A stretch of DNA of 64,000 bases. Origin: Rariloculus sp965263005 (GTDB taxonomy: Bacteria; Pseudomonadota; Gammaproteobacteria; Steroidobacterales; Rariloculaceae). The notes beneath the pieces are model-generated. The model did not search any database, was not told the DNA's origin, and was given only the letters and a program-made list of their open reading frames with translations. The position numbers and the translations under genes are program-made. Location: the NCBI RefSeq assembly GCF_965263005.1, contig NZ_OZ253579.1:434001-498000 (forward strand), read 5' to 3'. Of the stretch, positions 39,114 through 47,834 are shown one piece after another (the first letter of the stretch is position 1; each line of letters starts with the position of its first letter).

Positions 39114-41132
39114 ATGGAATCAAGCCAGCGACAGAGGACGGCATCGGCAACGCTCGCGCTGCTCGCCGTGGCTTTCGTCGCCGCGGTAATGGCGAGCAAC
39201 ACGCTGTTGAGCGGTCTCAGGATCGACCTGACTGAAAACCGGCTCTACACGCTATCGCCGGGCACGGAAGCTTTTCTGCAGGGACTCGAGGAGCCTATCA
39301 ACCTCTATTTCTTTTTTTCGGACGACGCGGCCGGCGATATCCAGTTCCTGCGCGGTTACGCGACGCGCGTCAGGGAGATGCTTGAAGAGTTTTCCGCGGT
39401 GGCGGGAGGGCGGCTGAATCTGCGGGTCATTGACCCGCCGCCGTTCTCCGAAGAAGAGGACCGCGCCGCGCAGTTCGGGCTCCAGAACATCAATCTCGGC
39501 ACGCTCGGCGACAGCCTGTATTTCGGTCTCGCAGCTACGAATGCGGTTGGCGACGAGGCCATCATCGAGGTGTTCGATCCGACGGAGGAGGCTTCGCTGG
39601 AATACGATCTGGCGGGGCTGATCTACAGTCTCGCGAATCCCGACAAGCCCGTCGTCGGATTATTGAGCGGCGTGTCGATGAGCGGGGGATTCGATCCCCA
39701 GACCCAGCAGCCGACGCCGCCGTGGTTCACGAACCAGCAGGCGCAGCAACTTTTCGACATGCGCAACCTGCCCGCGAGCATTGCCGCCGTAGACGACGAA
39801 ATCGGCACGTTGTGGGTCGTCCACCCGACCGATCTCGACGACCAAACGGTTTACGCGATCGATCAATTCATCCTCGGCGGCGGTCGCGCCCTGATATTTG
39901 TCGATCCGGTCGCCGAGGCGGCCACGGCCCCACCGGACCCGACCGGCCTCGGATTCGGCGGCGCAAGCGGCTCGAGTCTCCCGTCGCTGTTCGCGGCCTG
40001 GGGTGTGCGATTCTCGGCAGATCAGGTCGTCGCCGACAACTTTAACGCGCTCAGCGTCAATACCGAATTCGGCGCGCGGCCGGTCAGGCACGTCGGTCTG
40101 CTCGGGCTTACGGGCGATTCGATCGACTCCGACGACGTCGTCAGCGCGGGCCTCGGCTCGGTGAATCTCGGCACGGCCGGCCACTTCACGCTGGCCGAGG
40201 ATGCGAGCGTTTCGCTCGTGCCGCTGCTGAGGTCGAGCACCGAGTCGGCGCTGCTGGAAGCAGGCAGGTTTCAGTTCTTGCCCGACCCCGGCGAGCTGCT
40301 CGACGATTTCTCGGCTACCGGCGAGAGTTTCATTCTCGCCGCGCGGCTCGAAGGGCCTTTGACAACGGCTTTTCCTGACGGGCCTCCGCCGGCTGATGTT
40401 GATCCCGATGAGCCATTAGGGGCCGCAGCAGATCCCGACGGACCACTGCCTGCGGATGCCGATCCTGAAACGTCACCGTCGGCCGATGCCGATCCCGCTG
40501 GATCACCGCCGGCCGATACTGATCCCCCGAACCTCGTCGAACCTCCCGAAGGCGACCACCTGACCTCGATCGAGCGCGGCAACGTCATACTCGTCGGCGA
40601 CGTTGATATCTTGAGCGACCGCCTCTGGATCCAGCGTCAACGCAGCGTGTTCGGGCAGCAGCTTGCGACGGCGTTCGCGAACAACGGCGACTTCGTCACG
40701 AACGCGCTCGCGAACCTGTCGGGCAGCACCGACCTGATCGGGCTCAAGAGCCGGCAGACGTACTCCAGACCGTTCGATACGGTCGAAGCGCTGCAGCGCG
40801 AAGCCGACGCGCGCTTTCGTGAAACGGAGCAGCAGTTGCAAGCGGAGCTCGCCGAAACCGAGCGCAGGCTCGTCGAGCTGCAGTCGGCACGCGACGATAC
40901 GAGCTCGCTGCTCATGAGTCCGGAGCAGGAGGCGGAGCTTCGCAGGTTTCAGGACGAACAACTGAGGATCCGCCAGGAACTCAGGACCGTGCAGCGCAAT
41001 CTGGACAGCAGCATCGAGAGGCTTGGCATCACGCTCAAGGTCATAAACATCGGAGCCGTCCCGCTCGCCTTGACCGTACTCGCACTCCTTGTCGTATGGC
41101 TCAAGCGCACTCGCAGGAGGACTCCCGCATGA
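39114..41132 (+). CDS. GldG-like ABC-type auxiliary membrane protein
   Basis: 672 residues from ATG 39114 (GAGGGG ten bases upstream; a TTG at 39105 overlaps the previous stop). N-terminal anchor (about 14-38), a large periplasmic ABC_transp_aux/GldG domain (SPGTEAFLQGLEEPINLYFFFSDD, GGGRALIFVDPVAEA), a coiled coil (about 560-640) and a C-terminal membrane helix (about 648-668). An unusual Asp/Pro repeat insert lies at 40371-40520. The 3' end overlaps the DUF4340 gene (ATGA). Confidence 0.88.
   Translation: MESSQRQRTASATLALLAVAFVAAVMASNTLLSGLRIDLTENRLYTLSPGTEAFLQGLEEPINLYFFFSDDAAGDIQFLRGYATRVREMLEEFSAVAGGRLNLRVIDPPPFSEEEDRAAQFGLQNINLGTLGDSLYFGLAATNAVGDEAIIEVFDPTEEASLEYDLAGLIYSLANPDKPVVGLLSGVSMSGGFDPQTQQPTPPWFTNQQAQQLFDMRNLPASIAAVDDEIGTLWVVHPTDLDDQTVYAIDQFILGGGRALIFVDPVAEAATAPPDPTGLGFGGASGSSLPSLFAAWGVRFSADQVVADNFNALSVNTEFGARPVRHVGLLGLTGDSIDSDDVVSAGLGSVNLGTAGHFTLAEDASVSLVPLLRSSTESALLEAGRFQFLPDPGELLDDFSATGESFILAARLEGPLTTAFPDGPPPADVDPDEPLGAAADPDGPLPADADPETSPSADADPAGSPPADTDPPNLVEPPEGDHLTSIERGNVILVGDVDILSDRLWIQRQRSVFGQQLATAFANNGDFVTNALANLSGSTDLIGLKSRQTYSRPFDTVEALQREADARFRETEQQLQAELAETERRLVELQSARDDTSSLLMSPEQEAELRRFQDEQLRIRQELRTVQRNLDSSIERLGITLKVINIGAVPLALTVLALLVVWLKRTRRRTPA
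40371..40520 (+). repeat. 30-bp tandem repeats inside the GldG-like gene
   Basis: Five degenerate 30-bp units each encode ten residues of the form DPxxPxxADx: FPDGPPPADV, DPDEPLGAAA, DPDGPLPADA, DPETSPSADA, DPAGSPPADT; a sixth, diverged unit starts DPPNLVEPPE. The array keeps frame and forms an acidic, proline-rich flexible linker in the periplasmic domain. Unit number is likely to vary between strains. Confidence 0.85.
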
Positions 41133-42214
41133 ACAGGCGCGCGCTCATGACCATCGCCACTCTCGCGGTGGTGCTCGTCGTATTGGCGATGTTCGGACAG
41201 GGCCGCTCCACGAGCCCATCGCTGAGCGGCGCCGTGCTCCTGCCCGGCCTCGGTGCGGTGTTAAACGACATCGACGAAATCACGCTTGTCAGAGCCGGGA
41301 ACGAGACGATCGCAAGCCTCCGCAGATCCGAGCAGGGCTGGACCGTGCCTGAGAAAGGCGGCTACCCGGCCGATGTCGCCAAGATCCGCGAGGCGTTGCT
41401 TGCCTTGTCCGAAGCGCGCGTGATGGAGGAGAAAACCTCGAACCCGGAATTCTACGACCGGCTCGGCGTCGAGCCCGTCGAGTCGGCGTCCGCGGCGGGC
41501 ACGGCCGTGACGATACGGCACGGCGACGAAACCTTTTCGACCGTGATCCTCGGCGATGTCGAGGGTACAGGCTACCGCTATGCGCGGCGCGCCGACGAGG
41601 CGCTCGGCCTGTTGATCGATCGCGATCCGGAGCTGCCGCGCTCGGCGCCGCAGTGGCTGGTAACGGGTATCCTCGACCTGCGCGCCGACCGGATTCGCGA
41701 GGTCACGATAGACCATGCGGACGGCGAGCGCGTGCGGATATTCAAGGACGACGCCGGGCAGACGAATTACTCAGTCGAGGCCGTGCCCGATGGACGCGAG
41801 CTCCAGTATCCAGGTGTTGCCAACGTCATCGGCAACGTGTTGCGCGAGCTTGCGCTTGAGGATGTCGAGCGAGCGCCGGATGACGAATCGGTGCCGAGCG
41901 TGACGACGGCGTTTCGCACGTTCGATGGCCTGGTCGTGACGGCGAGGGGGTCCGAACGCGACGGGCAGAATTGGATCGAGTTCGAGGCCGCATTCGACGC
42001 GGAACCGGGAGCCGAGCCGGCGGCCGAGCCCGTGCAGGACGAGCCCGGGCAGGACGATCCTGGCGAAGCAGCGGACGAGGACCAGGGCTTGGATGCGCGC
42101 GCCGAGGCCGAGGCGATCGATTCGACAGTGGCGGGTTGGCGCTATCAGATCCCGTCTTACAAGTACGAACAGATGACGCGCCGAATGGAGGATCTGCTCA
42201 ACCCGGCCGAATGA
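41129..42214 (+). CDS. DUF4340 domain-containing protein
   Basis: 361 residues from ATG 41129 with GGAGG nine bases upstream, overlapping the GldG-like stop codon. One N-terminal membrane anchor (about 5-24), then the DUF4340 periplasmic domain (EITLVRAGNETIASLRRSEQGW, PADVAKIREALLALSEARVMEEKT). A Glu/Asp/Pro-rich tail segment (about 290-325) precedes the conserved C-terminal WRYQIPSYKYEQM. Fourth gene of the Gld-type operon; partner of the GldG-like protein. Confidence 0.88.
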   Translation: MNRRALMTIATLAVVLVVLAMFGQGRSTSPSLSGAVLLPGLGAVLNDIDEITLVRAGNETIASLRRSEQGWTVPEKGGYPADVAKIREALLALSEARVMEEKTSNPEFYDRLGVEPVESASAAGTAVTIRHGDETFSTVILGDVEGTGYRYARRADEALGLLIDRDPELPRSAPQWLVTGILDLRADRIREVTIDHADGERVRIFKDDAGQTNYSVEAVPDGRELQYPGVANVIGNVLRELALEDVERAPDDESVPSVTTAFRTFDGLVVTARGSERDGQNWIEFEAAFDAEPGAEPAAEPVQDEPGQDDPGEAADEDQGLDARAEAEAIDSTVAGWRYQIPSYKYEQMTRRMEDLLNPAE

Positions 42215-42447
42215 GCCGACGCCGCCGGCGAACACGGCACCGGGCTTGCCCTCGCCCGGCACGACGCCGGCCGCCGCTGAACTCGCGCGTCGTTCGGTTG
42301 TCATTCGTTGAGACTGGATGTCTCGCGCTATTGAGACGCGCCATGTTTCACGAATCGGCAACGAGCCTTTAGAATCGGTAGGCCAGCGCGCGCCAGCTCC
42401 GATATCCGCTCGGTGACGAGGACTGAAATCTCCATAGGTCGACGACT

Positions 42448-44823
42448 TTGACACCCGATATCGCCCTTGTACTGGCCATCCTGCTGATCTCTCTCGTGCT
42501 GTTCGTGACCGAGAAGGTCCGGATGGACGTCATCGCGCTGATGGTGCTCGGCAGCCTCGTTCTTACCGGACAGGTGACGCCGCCGGAGGCGGTCGCCGGC
42601 TTCTCGAACGCCGCGGTCATTGCTGTCTGGGCCATGTTTATTCTGAGCGACGGCCTCACGCGAACCGGAATCGCAAATACGATAGGCAACGTGGTCTTGA
42701 GGCTTGCCGGACGGCAGGAGACCCGCATGATCGTTGTCATCATGCTGACGGCCGGAGGATTGTCGGCGTTCATGAACAATATCGGCGTCGCCGCGTTGAT
42801 GCTGCCCGTCGTCATTGATGTCGCCCGCCGCACACGCATCCCGGCGTCGCGGCTGCTGATGCCCTTGGCCTACGGCAGCCTGCTCGGCGGCCTGACGACC
42901 ATGATCGGAACACCGCCGAATCTGTTGATCGGCGACGCGTTGTTGTCGAATGGCTTTGCGCCCTTCCGCCTGTTCGACTTCACCCCGCTCGGCAGCATCC
43001 TGCTGCTCGGCGGGACCGCGTTCGTGGCGCTCGTAGGCCGGCATTGGCTGCCACGCGGCAAGCCCGAGCGCGACACTCAGCGGCACAGCCAGCGCAACCT
43101 GCGAATGCAATACGGGCTGCAGGCGAGCAGCTTCCACATGCGCGTGCCTGAAGACTCGATGCTCGTCGGCAGGTCTCTCGCGCAGAGCCGAATCGGTTCC
43201 GCCGCAGGATTGATCGCCGTGGCTCTCGAACGAAACGGCAAGTCCGAGTTCATGCCTTCGAGGCAGACCGTGCTCAAGGGCGGCGACAAGCTGCTCGTAC
43301 AGGGGCGGCTCGATCGCTTTCACGAGTTTCAGCGCTGGAGCGAGCTCGTTATCGAGCGTGAAGCGCCCGTTCTGCAAGGCTTGATGGCGGGCCGGGTCAA
43401 GCTTGTCGAGGCCACGGTCGCGGAGGGCTCGGTGCTGGTTTCGGAGTTGTTGCACCATTCGCGATTCCGTCAGCGCTACAACGCCAATGTGCTAGCCATT
43501 CGCCGCGACGATCTCGTTCGCCGCGCCAACCTCGCCTACGTCCCGCTCAAGGCCGGCGATTCGCTGCTGCTGCAGACGAGCCCCGAGACGGCCGAACAGC
43601 TCGCGGGCTCGGCGGAGTTCTCAAGCTGCCGCGAGGTCCGCGAGGCCGAGCTGCGAGACGCTTACCGGCTGCAGGAACGCATCTTTGTCGTACGAGTGCC
43701 GCGGGAATCCGTGCTCGCCGGCGACGCGATTTCGCGCAGCCGGTTCGGCGACGCGTTCGACTTTCGTCTGCTGGCGATCTTCAGGGAAGGTGAGCTGACG
43801 ATTATTCCGGAGCCGGACAGGCCGTTGCGGGGCGGTGACTTATTGCTGATTCAGGGCCGGGAGGAGGATCTCGACGTCTTGCGGGCGCTTCAGGAGCTGG
43901 AGATCGAACCCGCAAACCTGCCGAATACCAATTTTTTCGAGTCCGACCGCTTATCGCTTCTCGAGGCGACCTTGCACCCGCGGTCGACCCTCGTGGGTCA
44001 GCCGCTCGCGGAGCTCAACTTCCGCGGGCGATACGGTCTCGAGCTCGTCGCCGTATGGCGCAGCGGAGAAGCGATGCGTTCCAATCTGGACCAGGTCGTC
44101 CTGAGATTGGGTGATGCCTTGTTGCTGCTCGGCCCGCGGGAAAAGCTGCGCCTCCTCGAGAACAACCCGGATTTTCTGTTGCTGACCTCGCAGCTGAGCC
44201 AGCGCCCGCTCGATACCTCGAAAGCGCCGCTTGCGGCCGGCATCATGGCCGGCGTCGTCGTGTCCGTGCTCGCGGGCTGGCTGCCGATCTACATCGCCGC
44301 CGTCATCGGCGCAACGATGATGGTGCTGACTCGCTGCCTGACCATGGAAGATGCTTATCGAGCAATCGAGTGGCGGGCAATCTTTCTGATCGCGGGCATG
44401 CTGCCGCTCGGGACGGCAATGGAAGACAGTGGTGCGGCACGATTGCTTGCCGATATCACGATGGATCTGCTCGGACCCCTGGGCGTGTGGTGGGTCATCG
44501 GCGGGCTCTACCTCGTCACGACGGTAGGCACGATGATCATTCCGACGGCTGCGCTCGTCGTACTCATGTCGCCCATCGTGATATCCGCGAGCGGCGATCT
44601 CGGCATCGCCCCGCATACGGCGATGATGGCCGTCGCGATGGCCGCGTCGGCATCGTTCACGAGCCCGATCTCTCATCCAGCCAATATTCTGGTCATGGGC
44701 CCTGGCGGGTATCGCTTCGCGGATTACCTCAAGCTTGGTATTCCGCTCAGTGCCGTCACATTCGTGCTTGCGATGGTCTCGCTGCCTGTGCTCTGGCCCG
44801 TCACGCCAATGCCGGCCCCCTGA
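42448..44823 (+). CDS. SLC13/DASS-type transporter with four RCK_C domains
   Basis: 791 residues from TTG 42448. N-terminal half of an ArsB/NhaD/DASS-type permease (about 1-210; MNNIGVAALMLPVVI and GTPPNLLIGD are the family signatures), then four RCK_C (TrkA-C) domains (about 225-295, 315-385, 405-480, 500-570), then the second permease half (about 590-791). Such proteins (SAC1, YfbS-like) are Na+-coupled sulfate or other anion transporters; RCK_C domains bind small ligands and probably gate transport. The preceding 233-bp gap holds a CCGGGC/GCCCGG dyad near 42240 and nothing else clear. Confidence 0.9.
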   Translation: MTPDIALVLAILLISLVLFVTEKVRMDVIALMVLGSLVLTGQVTPPEAVAGFSNAAVIAVWAMFILSDGLTRTGIANTIGNVVLRLAGRQETRMIVVIMLTAGGLSAFMNNIGVAALMLPVVIDVARRTRIPASRLLMPLAYGSLLGGLTTMIGTPPNLLIGDALLSNGFAPFRLFDFTPLGSILLLGGTAFVALVGRHWLPRGKPERDTQRHSQRNLRMQYGLQASSFHMRVPEDSMLVGRSLAQSRIGSAAGLIAVALERNGKSEFMPSRQTVLKGGDKLLVQGRLDRFHEFQRWSELVIEREAPVLQGLMAGRVKLVEATVAEGSVLVSELLHHSRFRQRYNANVLAIRRDDLVRRANLAYVPLKAGDSLLLQTSPETAEQLAGSAEFSSCREVREAELRDAYRLQERIFVVRVPRESVLAGDAISRSRFGDAFDFRLLAIFREGELTIIPEPDRPLRGGDLLLIQGREEDLDVLRALQELEIEPANLPNTNFFESDRLSLLEATLHPRSTLVGQPLAELNFRGRYGLELVAVWRSGEAMRSNLDQVVLRLGDALLLLGPREKLRLLENNPDFLLLTSQLSQRPLDTSKAPLAAGIMAGVVVSVLAGWLPIYIAAVIGATMMVLTRCLTMEDAYRAIEWRAIFLIAGMLPLGTAMEDSGAARLLADITMDLLGPLGVWWVIGGLYLVTTVGTMIIPTAALVVLMSPIVISASGDLGIAPHTAMMAVAMAASASFTSPISHPANILVMGPGGYRFADYLKLGIPLSAVTFVLAMVSLPVLWPVTPMPAP

Positions 44824-45317
44824 CCGTGAGCCCCGCCCGTGCCGGCCTCCTGACAGCCTGCAACGCCCGCTCCAGTCCCTTGCTCTACCGGTGCGCCCGC
44901 GAGACGCGCGCGTACGAACCCGAACATCCTGCCGCAGTGCGCATGGAGCCGCCCGTGCCAGTGCCGCCTCCGGAACGAGGCCGCGGCGTTGAGCTCGTAG
45001 CTCAAATCCAGGAGCAGCAACGACCCCGAGTCGCGCGGCTCGACGCGCCAACGCAGACGAAGCCTGACGCGGCACGGCGTATCGAACAACGTTTCGTAGA
45101 GTGTCAGAGAGACGGGCCTGCGGCATTCCAGGACCCTGCCGCGCCGAAGCACGGAGCCGCGTTCGTTGGCATAGCGGCATCCGACTCTGGGTATGCGCGG
45201 CACAGCGCCAGGTCGCACGCCTTCGGCCCAGCGGTGGCGAGCGAGCGAGGCGATCAGCGCGCTGAAGACCACTGTCATCGACTCCGGGTATTGCGCCTCG
45301 TGGCGTTGTCGCGGCAC
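44724..45317 (-). CDS. SRPBCC-like (START-fold) protein
   Basis: 197 residues if it starts at GTG 45317, which has GGGAGA five bases upstream; an ATG at 45278 is an alternative. The region VPRIPRVGCRYANERGSVLRR, LECRRPVSLTLYETLF, CRVRLRLRWRVEP, LLLDLSYELNAAASF and RRRHWHGRLHAHCGRM looks like a lipid/polyketide-cyclase-like SRPBCC protein. The Gly-rich C-terminal 45 residues overlap the transporter gene on the other strand by 100 bp, so the true stop position is certain but the tail is odd. A plus-strand frame over the same bases lacks family features. Confidence 0.55.
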   Translation of the reverse strand: MPRQRHEAQYPESMTVVFSALIASLARHRWAEGVRPGAVPRIPRVGCRYANERGSVLRRGRVLECRRPVSLTLYETLFDTPCRVRLRLRWRVEPRDSGSLLLLDLSYELNAAASFRRRHWHGRLHAHCGRMFGFVRARLAGAPVEQGTGAGVAGCQEAGTGGAHGQGAGIGVTGQSTGSETIASTNVTALSGIPSLR

Positions 45318-45429
45318 CTTGCTCTCCCTGATTGCGCCTTGGTTCGGATCAAGGCTACAACTCGGCCGAGCGCGCGAGGAGTCCGAAAACCGTTGAAAAT
45401 GCGGGGAAACGGCTGTTAGCCGAGCCGGG

Positions 45430-46404
45430 TCAAGGCAACAGGACAGTCGATCCCGTGGTGACGCGCTGCTCAAGGTCGATCTGAGCCGCCGCCGCCTCGG
45501 CGAGCGGATAGCGCTGGCGGATTTCAATGCGAATGAGTTTCGAGGTCACGGCTTCGATGAGCTCGGCCGATCCGCGCTCCAGATCGGCCCGTTCACCGAC
45601 AAAGTCCCAGAGCGTCGGGCGAGTCACGTAGAGCGAGCCGCGCTTGGCCAACTCCAGGGGAGCGAACGGTTCGACGGCGCCCGACGCGTTGCCGAAGCTC
45701 ACCATGACCCCGTGCCGGCGCAGGCAGTCGAGCGACTGGTAAAACGTTTCGCGGCCGACAGAGTCGTAAACGGCAGCAACACCCTCGCCGTGGGTCAGCT
45801 CGCGCACAGTTCCGACAATGTCGTCGTTCGCGAGCAAGACGTGCTCACAGCCGTGTGCGAGCGCGATCCCGCGTTTTTTTTCGGTGCCGACGACGCCGAT
45901 TACCCTGGCGCGGAGCTGATTCGCCCATTGCGCGGCGATCAGGCCGACGCCGCCGGCTGCGGCGTACAGCAATATCCAGTCGCAGGCTTTCACGCGGTAG
46001 CTGTGCTTGAGCAGATACCAGCTCGTCAGCCCCTTGAGCATCATCGCGGCCCCGGTCTCGTCGTCGATCTGGTCCGGCAGAACGGTGAGCCAACGGGCGT
46101 CGATGAGCCTTTCCTCGGCGTAGCCGTCGAGCGGCGCCGGCGAAGCGTAGGCGACGCGCTGACCAGTCTCGATGCCGCTTACGCCCTCGCCCGTCGCAAC
46201 GACAACGCCGGCGGCTTCGCTGCCCAGGCCGCTCGGCAGCGCCAGCGGATACAGCCCGCTGCGGAAATAGGTGTCGATCATGTTCAATCCGATCGCCGTG
46301 TGGGCGACGCGGACCTGTCCGGGACCCGGCTTGCCGACCTCCACCTCCCGGTATTGAAGCACTTCGGGTCCGCCGAACTTGTCCATGCGGATGGCGTTGG
46401 TCAT
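45430..46404 (-). CDS. qor: NADPH:quinone reductase, zinc-independent MDR family
   Basis: 324 residues. Medium-chain dehydrogenase/reductase without the structural zinc cysteines. GroES-like N-terminus (PGPGQVRVAHTAIGLNMID), cofactor loop AAAGGVGLIAAQWA and the QOR signature region around MMLKGLTSWYLLKHSY. Presumably reduces quinones to protect against redox cycling. The 67-bp divergent gap to the next gene probably contains both promoters. Confidence 0.9.
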   Translation of the reverse strand: MTNAIRMDKFGGPEVLQYREVEVGKPGPGQVRVAHTAIGLNMIDTYFRSGLYPLALPSGLGSEAAGVVVATGEGVSGIETGQRVAYASPAPLDGYAEERLIDARWLTVLPDQIDDETGAAMMLKGLTSWYLLKHSYRVKACDWILLYAAAGGVGLIAAQWANQLRARVIGVVGTEKKRGIALAHGCEHVLLANDDIVGTVRELTHGEGVAAVYDSVGRETFYQSLDCLRRHGVMVSFGNASGAVEPFAPLELAKRGSLYVTRPTLWDFVGERADLERGSAELIEAVTSKLIRIEIRQRYPLAEAAAAQIDLEQRVTTGSTVLLP

Positions 46405-46471
46405 GACGGTGGAATCGCCCTTTGCCGGGGAGAATTGAATATCATTCGCGAGGACCGAAATATAGCACCTT

Positions 46472-47695
46472 ATGCCCGAGCATCTCGTAATCGTCGGCGG
46501 CGGCCAAGCCGCAGTCCAGGTCGTTCAATCCGTCCGCCAGAACGGCTTCGACGGCAACGTCACGCTGATCGGCGAGGAAAGCGATCCGCCGTACCAGCGT
46601 CCGCCGCTGTCCAAGAAGTACCTTGCGGGCGCCTTGGCTCGCGAGCGACTGTATCTGAAGCCGGAGAGCTTCTACGAAAGCCGCGGAGTCGAATTGCTGC
46701 TCGGGTTGAGAGCGATGGAACTCGAGCTCGGGCGGCGGCGAATTCGTCTGAACGACGATCGCACGCTGTCCTACGACAGACTCGTGCTCGCGACAGGCAG
46801 CCGGGTGCGCCGCACGGGTCTGCCCGGGGACGAGTTGGAGGGCGTGCACTATGTGCGCACTATCGGCGATATCGATGCGATCGCCGCCGGATTCCGGCCG
46901 GGCGCGAAGCTCGTCATCGTCGGTGCGGGATACATCGGACTCGAAGTCGCGGCCGTCGCGATCGAGCGGGGCCTCGACGTCACCGTGCTCGAAGCGTTCG
47001 GGCGCGTGCTCGCGCGTGTCGTCTGCGCCGAGGTCTCGGGCTTCTTTCATTCCCGGCATACCGAAGCTGGTGTCCGGATCGTCTGTAGCGCAAAGGTTGC
47101 GGCCTTCGTCGGCACGGATCGCGTCGAGGCGGTCGAAACGGCTGCCGGACACCGGTTTCCCTGCGATCTTGCCATCGTCGGTATCGGCGTTTTGCCGAAT
47201 GTCGAGCTCGCACAGTCGGCGGGACTCGCGTGCGACAATGGCATTCGCGTCGACGCGTGCGCGCGAACGGATGAGCCTGGCGTTGTCGCGGCCGGGGACT
47301 GCACGAACCATCCGCACCCGTTTGTCGGGCGCGATATCCGCCTCGAATCAGTCCACAATGCCATCGAGCAAGCGAAAGCAGCCGCGTCGAGCCTGACAGG
47401 AACGCCGCGAGAGTTCGCCGACATACCCTGGTTCTGGTCGGATCAATACGATATCAAGCTGCAGATCGCGGGCCTTGCGCTCGAATACGACGAGGTCGCG
47501 ATCCGCGGCGACATGAACGAGCGGCGCTTCGCCGCCTATTACCTGCTGAACGGCCGGCCCGTCGCAATAGATGCGGTCAACAGCCCGCGCGATTTCATCA
47601 ACGGCAAGAAGCTGCTCGCGTCGCGTGTGCGCCTGTCTGCGCTTGAGATCGCCGATCCTGCCGTGGATCTCAGTCGGCGGATAAAGGAACCGTAG
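46472..47695 (+). CDS. FAD-dependent ferredoxin reductase-type oxidoreductase
   Basis: 407 residues. FAD-binding loop VIVGGGQAAVQ (6-16), QRPPLSKKYL, NAD(P)-binding loop VIVGAGYIGLEVA (about 149-161), FAD C-terminal motif VVAAGDCTNHPHP and the reductase C-terminal domain (WFWSDQYDIKLQIAG). This matches reductases that pass electrons from NAD(P)H to ferredoxins for P450s or ring-hydroxylating oxygenases; no partner is nearby. Convergent with gshA across a structured gap. Confidence 0.9.
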   Translation: MPEHLVIVGGGQAAVQVVQSVRQNGFDGNVTLIGEESDPPYQRPPLSKKYLAGALARERLYLKPESFYESRGVELLLGLRAMELELGRRRIRLNDDRTLSYDRLVLATGSRVRRTGLPGDELEGVHYVRTIGDIDAIAAGFRPGAKLVIVGAGYIGLEVAAVAIERGLDVTVLEAFGRVLARVVCAEVSGFFHSRHTEAGVRIVCSAKVAAFVGTDRVEAVETAAGHRFPCDLAIVGIGVLPNVELAQSAGLACDNGIRVDACARTDEPGVVAAGDCTNHPHPFVGRDIRLESVHNAIEQAKAAASSLTGTPREFADIPWFWSDQYDIKLQIAGLALEYDEVAIRGDMNERRFAAYYLLNGRPVAIDAVNSPRDFINGKKLLASRVRLSALEIADPAVDLSRRIKEP

Positions 47696-47721
47696 CCCCG
47701 GTCGCCCGGTCGCCGGTCAGC

Positions 47722-47807
47722 CTGGACCGCCGCCGCGAATTGCTTGCGAGGACCCAGCCTGCGCAGCAATTCGATGTGTGCGTCCGGCGCAGCTTTCCGC
47801 GGTCCAG
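47722..47807. other. Two nested perfect 9-bp dyads (terminator-like structure)
   Basis: Outer arms CTGGACCGC (47722-47730) and GCGGTCCAG (47799-47807) enclose inner arms CGAATTGCT (47736-47744) and AGCAATTCG (47765-47773). Lying between the convergent reductase and gshA 3' ends, this could be a two-sided terminator or a folded 3' RNA. An AAAAA run follows the outer arm. Confidence 0.45.
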
Positions 47808-47834
47808 ACGAAAAACCGCGCCGGGACGGGCGGG

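Noticed and set aside
44370..45419. Plus-strand open frame after the RCK_C transporter
   Set aside because: It begins inside the transporter and lacks hydrophobic core patterns; the minus strand reads as an SRPBCC-like protein.
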